Assembly (NCBI GenBank): GCA_947497895.1
Contig: CANMIL010000003.1
Span: 372,001-436,000 of the forward strand
Direction: 5' to 3'
DNA length: 64,000 nt
Source: an uncultured Tenacibaculum sp.
Lineage (GTDB): Bacteria > Bacteroidota > Bacteroidia > Flavobacteriales > Flavobacteriaceae
This document shows positions 61,139-64,000 of this stretch, in pieces. The notes under the pieces are model-generated. The model did not search any database and was not told the origin of the DNA. It worked only from the letters and a program-made list of their open reading frames with translations. A program made the position numbers and the translations under genes. Positions within the stretch are counted from its first letter, which is position 1, and each line of letters begins with the position of its first letter.

Positions 61139-62604
61139 TTTTCTATATTTTAAAAACAATCGGTTGTTTATCACTTCTATTGGTATTCTATCATTTCTTT
61201 CTAGAAAAGGAAAAAATGCATCGATTCAATCGTTTTTATCTGTTGGGAAGTGTCGTTGTTTCATTTTTGATTCCTTTATTCACTATAGAAACGATTGTTA
61301 TAGTTCCCTCTGAACCAGAATACATAGAAGAAATGTTAGTTTCTAATGGAACGACAACAAATTCCTTCAATTACTTTGACTACCTATTATACATTTGGCT
61401 CATTGTAACAGGAATTCTACTTATTCGTTTTTTCAAAAACCTTTGGAACCTTGTTAAAATCATCAGAAGCAATAAGAAAGTCCGTTATAAAAAAGCAACC
61501 CTCGTATTGGTTAATGACACAATTAGTCCCTATACTTTTTGGAATTACATTTTTATTAATAAAGAGGAATTTGATAACAAAGAAATAGAAAAAGAATTAT
61601 TCACACATGAATTAACCCACGTTACTCAAAAACACACGTTTGATGTTCTTTTTCTTGAATTGCTTTTAATTAGTTTTTGGTTTAACCCAATGTTTTATCT
61701 ACTTAAAAAGTACATTCAACTCAACCATGAGTTTTTAGCTGACAACAACGTAATTACATTACATAAAAATATTTCCGAGTACCAATATTTGTTACTAAAC
61801 AAAACCGCTTGGAATAACAATTATTACCTGGCCAGTAATTTCAATTATTCATTAACAAAAAAACGATTAGTTATGATGACTACTAAAAGTTCAAAATCAA
61901 AAATTCTGCTAAAAAAGTTAGCAGTTGTACCCTTAATTGCTGGATTTACCTTTTTATTTGCGGAAAGGGTAGTGGCTCAAAAAACAAAAGCCACGTTAAA
62001 AGAAGTTAAGTCAAGTAAAGACAAGGTAAAAGACGTTCATGTTTACAAGGATAAAGTAACGTATACTTATGAGAGCGGTAACACGGTTGTAAAAAAACGA
62101 TCGTATTTAACGGAGGCTGAAAAGAAACAACTCCCACCACCGCCACCTGTTCAAAAAGTTAAGAAGAGAACTCCACCGCCACCGAAATCATCAAAGGTGA
62201 ATGGAAAAACACCTCCACCACCTGCGCATGCTGAGGACTGCAAAGAAAATGATGGAATTGTTTTCACTAGAATCACTGAAGAAGGAATAAAGTACTATAA
62301 CAGATTCGGAACGAGAGTTACCAAAGAAGGAAAGGTTATAAAACCTGAGAATTTACATAAGGAGAAAGTGATTTTGAAGAAAAAGGCTCGTAAGAATAAA
62401 AGAACCTCGACCGAAGTAAAACAACCTAAGGAAACACTTACTTCTCGTCCTTTAAAAGCAATTACGGATAAAAAAGAATCGAAACCAAACCTTACCACTC
62501 CAGTCGCTTTTAAAAAGCTTCAAAGAAAACTACTAACTCCAACCACAGCCAGTAAGTTCACGAGAATTTCAATTCCTAAAGATCCATTTACCTCGACAAA
62601 CTAA
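61135..62604 (+). CDS. M56 family (BlaR1-like) membrane metallopeptidase without a penicillin sensor
   Basis: A 489-residue membrane peptidase. Helices lie at about 3-20, 35-55, 83-100 and 262-282. The zinc motif HELTH is at 158-162, with the third ligand Glu199 in NHEFLAD. After the last helix the extracytoplasmic part (about 285-489) is Lys- and Pro-rich (PPPPPVQKVKKRTPPPPKSS) and has no penicillin-binding-protein fold. It therefore senses something other than beta-lactams, or acts with another partner. It is translationally coupled to the BlaI-type repressor. Confidence 0.92.
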   Translation: MIFYILKTIGCLSLLLVFYHFFLEKEKMHRFNRFYLLGSVVVSFLIPLFTIETIVIVPSEPEYIEEMLVSNGTTTNSFNYFDYLLYIWLIVTGILLIRFFKNLWNLVKIIRSNKKVRYKKATLVLVNDTISPYTFWNYIFINKEEFDNKEIEKELFTHELTHVTQKHTFDVLFLELLLISFWFNPMFYLLKKYIQLNHEFLADNNVITLHKNISEYQYLLLNKTAWNNNYYLASNFNYSLTKKRLVMMTTKSSKSKILLKKLAVVPLIAGFTFLFAERVVAQKTKATLKEVKSSKDKVKDVHVYKDKVTYTYESGNTVVKKRSYLTEAEKKQLPPPPPVQKVKKRTPPPPKSSKVNGKTPPPPAHAEDCKENDGIVFTRITEEGIKYYNRFGTRVTKEGKVIKPENLHKEKVILKKKARKNKRTSTEVKQPKETLTSRPLKAITDKKESKPNLTTPVAFKKLQRKLLTPTTASKFTRISIPKDPFTSTN

Positions 62605-62656
62605 CGCTACTTGACAGTATTTAATACTTTCAAATTGATCAAAAACATCAATTTTT

Positions 62657-62693
62657 TGTTAAAAACAGCGAAAAAACAGTGTTTTTTGTAACA
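62657..62693 (+). terminator. Weak terminator-like structure after M56 gene
   Basis: TGTTAAAAACA and TGTTTTTTGTAACA can pair around an A-rich loop (outer TGTTA/TAACA, inner AAAACA/TGTTTT), 53 nt after the stop. AT-only stem, so only tentative. Confidence 0.4.
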
Positions 62694-62708
62694 TTTTATT
62701 GAGAAAAT

Positions 62709-62739
62709 CGTTTTAACACATATGTTAAAACGGTTTTTT
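62709..62739 (+). promoter_or_regulatory. Hairpin overlapping the DUF4407 start codon
   Basis: CGTTTTAAC (62709-62717) and GTTAAAACG (62724-62732) form a perfect 9-bp stem with the start codon in the loop/stem junction (ATG at 62722-62724), followed by G and a run of six T. The shape is that of an intrinsic terminator or a translation-blocking hairpin. Confidence 0.55.
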
Positions 62740-63822
62740 CTTATTTGCTCCGGAGCTGATCTGCCCCTACTCAATGAATGTTCCAATGGAGAGCAAAACA
62801 AATACGTCGGTATTGGGGCAACCATCTTCTTTACTGCTTTTATGGCTGCCATTGCAGGTAGTTATGCCTTATACACTGTATTTGACAATATTTACACATC
62901 CATATTTTTTGGTATTATTTGGGGGCTATTAATCTTTAATCTCGATCGTTATATCGTTTCCACAATGCGCAAAAAGGAGAACTTTAGAACTGAGTTCTTA
63001 CAAGCACTACCGAGAATTGCCTTAGCCGTTATTATTGCGGTTGTTATTTCAAAACCATTGGAACTAAAGATTTTTGAGAAAGAAATTAATCAAGTTCTTC
63101 TGGAAGAAAAAAACCAAATGACTCTCGATAATAAATTACAAATTGCGCAACAATTTGATCCTGAAATAGCCAAAACGAACGCCGAAATTGAACAATTAAA
63201 AAATGAAATTACCACAAAGGAAAACGAGGTAAATACCTTATATGAAACTTATATCGCCGAGGCAGAAGGCAGAAAAGGAACTAAACTCGTGGGGAAAGGA
63301 CCTGTGTACAAAGAAAAAAGAGAAAAACACGATCAAGCTCTCAAAGATCTTTCTGATTTGAAGGCTGCCAATGCAGCTAAAATCACTGAAAAAGAAACAG
63401 AAATTGCGCAGCTAAAAGAACAGCAAAAATCCTCGGAGGAAAATACGCAACCGATCATTTCAAACTTTGATGGTTTAATGGCAAGGGTAAATGCCTTGGA
63501 CAAGCTGCCATGGTTACCTTCATTTTTTATTTTCTTATTGTTTTTAGCCATTGAAACGGCTCCGATTCTATCAAAACTAATTAGTTCTAAAAGCGAATAT
63601 GATTATAAATTTGAGCATCAGGAATCAGATGCTATCACATGGATAAAGCAACAAAACTTCCAGAAAAACAAACATTTAGAAACAGATAAAGAAATTACAA
63701 ATAATGTATATGACGATCTTAAAAAAGAAGAAGAAATATACAATCATAAGCAAAAATTAGCGAGACAATTATTCAAATCTCAAGCGGATTCTATTTTGCA
63801 AAAACAACAAAAACTTTTATAA
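62722..63822 (+). CDS. DUF4407 membrane protein
   Basis: A 366-residue protein of the DUF4407 family. The start MLKRFFLICSGADLPLLNEC and KYVGIGATIFFTAFMAAIAG are typical of the family, supporting this ATG even though it lies in a hairpin. Three helices occur within residues 30-115 and one near 255-280; between them a coiled coil of about 110 residues (about 130-240, AEIEQLKNEITTKENEVNTL) probably faces the cytoplasm or periplasm as a stalk. Function unknown. It is downstream of the BlaI/M56 pair but may be separately transcribed. Confidence 0.9.
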   Translation: MLKRFFLICSGADLPLLNECSNGEQNKYVGIGATIFFTAFMAAIAGSYALYTVFDNIYTSIFFGIIWGLLIFNLDRYIVSTMRKKENFRTEFLQALPRIALAVIIAVVISKPLELKIFEKEINQVLLEEKNQMTLDNKLQIAQQFDPEIAKTNAEIEQLKNEITTKENEVNTLYETYIAEAEGRKGTKLVGKGPVYKEKREKHDQALKDLSDLKAANAAKITEKETEIAQLKEQQKSSEENTQPIISNFDGLMARVNALDKLPWLPSFFIFLLFLAIETAPILSKLISSKSEYDYKFEHQESDAITWIKQQNFQKNKHLETDKEITNNVYDDLKKEEEIYNHKQKLARQLFKSQADSILQKQQKLL

Positions 63823-63836
63823 TTTTTATTTTTTTG

Positions 63837-63844
63837 TACATTTG
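63837..63844 (+). promoter_or_regulatory. Candidate -7 box of the last gene
   Basis: TACATTTG fits TAnnTTTG and lies 28 nt before the ATG at 63873. The -33 element is not clear. Confidence 0.4.
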
Positions 63845-63872
63845 TGCTTTATTTAGTTAGATAAATAATTGC

Positions 63873-64000
63873 ATGAAAACCATTTACAAAACAATTGCTA
63901 TAGTATTGTTGTTTAACAACTTACTATACTCACAAGAAACAAATTTAAACGCACTTCTTATTCCTGAGGAGTTAAAAGTTAACGCCGATGCGGTTTTAAG
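63873..64000 (+). CDS. N-terminus of a DUF3857/transglutaminase-like exported protein (partial)
   Basis: Forty-two codons before the window ends. A signal peptide (MKTIYKTIAIVLLFNNLLYS) is followed by ETNLNALLIPEELKVNADAV, the usual opening of DUF3857 proteins in Flavobacteriia. It is probably a paralogue of the gene at 23519-25465. Whether its transglutaminase core is intact cannot be seen. Confidence 0.7.
   Translation, partial: MKTIYKTIAIVLLFNNLLYSQETNLNALLIPEELKVNADAVL

Noticed and set aside
60767..62604. Calling the BlaI/M56 pair a beta-lactam resistance system
   Set aside because: There is no penicillin-binding sensor domain in the M56 protein and no beta-lactamase gene nearby.
62607..62852. 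Minus-strand frame before DUF4407
   Set aside because: It overlaps the conserved N-terminus of DUF4407 and the terminator-like structures, and has no family resemblance.

Overview
The window is a low-GC chromosomal segment from a member of the Bacteroidota, most likely a marine-type Flavobacteriaceae. Supporting signs are the complete Bat operon, TonB-dependent receptors, a secreted peptidase with a type IX secretion C-terminal domain, DUF3857, DUF4254 and DUF5689 proteins, and promoters of the Bacteroidota form (TTTG, about 19 nt, TAnnTTTG). Genus cannot be fixed from this sequence.

Layout. 1-210 is the start of a TonB-receptor-like gene leaving the window. 435-9333 is a moxR-DUF58-bat operon. 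9827-15004 is an inorganic-carbon cluster: two SulP transporters around a universal stress protein and a beta-carbonic anhydrase. 15005-16976 is mostly non-coding, with one DUF2306 gene, three copies of a MITE-like repeat and the remains of a tiny CRISPR array. 16977-23508 holds an S9 peptidase, a solitary full-length type II-C-like cas9 on the minus strand and a divergent tracrRNA. 23519-30209 carries a DUF3857 protein, a phosphate porin with a PiT transporter, and a metallophosphoesterase. 30408-38232 has a secreted M28 peptidase, a TonB receptor with a DUF5689 lipoprotein, a secreted endonuclease/exonuclease/phosphatase-fold enzyme and a small cysteine-rich protein behind a palindromic operator. 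38285-47900 is mostly housekeeping (recJ, osmC, mscL, alr, tdk, a heptosyltransferase, PAP2). 48073-52918 is rimP-nusA-infB. 53076-64000 has a stress protein, tRNA-Leu, an M20 dipeptidase, a two-component system, a BlaI/M56 pair with twin operators, DUF4407 and the start of another DUF3857 gene.

The most notable element is the Cas9. Its HNH residues (H785, N808) are intact, but the RuvC-I aspartate is serine (S9) and the RuvC-III histidine is leucine (L958). The reading frame is open over 1391 codons. No cas1, cas2, cas4 or csn2 lies in the window. A well-formed tracrRNA lies next to it, and two diverged repeat units matching its anti-repeat lie at 16312-16451, beyond the neighbouring peptidase gene. 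This suggests a Cas9 no longer used for adaptive cleavage: an HNH-only nickase or an RNA-guided binder or regulator with very few guides.

Other items worth following are a possible extracellular nucleic acid or phosphodiester scavenging set (TonB receptor, DUF5689 lipoprotein, secreted nuclease), a BlaI operator pair that coincides with both promoter boxes, a sigma-54-type promoter upstream of an unknown secreted protein, and a start codon buried in a terminator-like hairpin.
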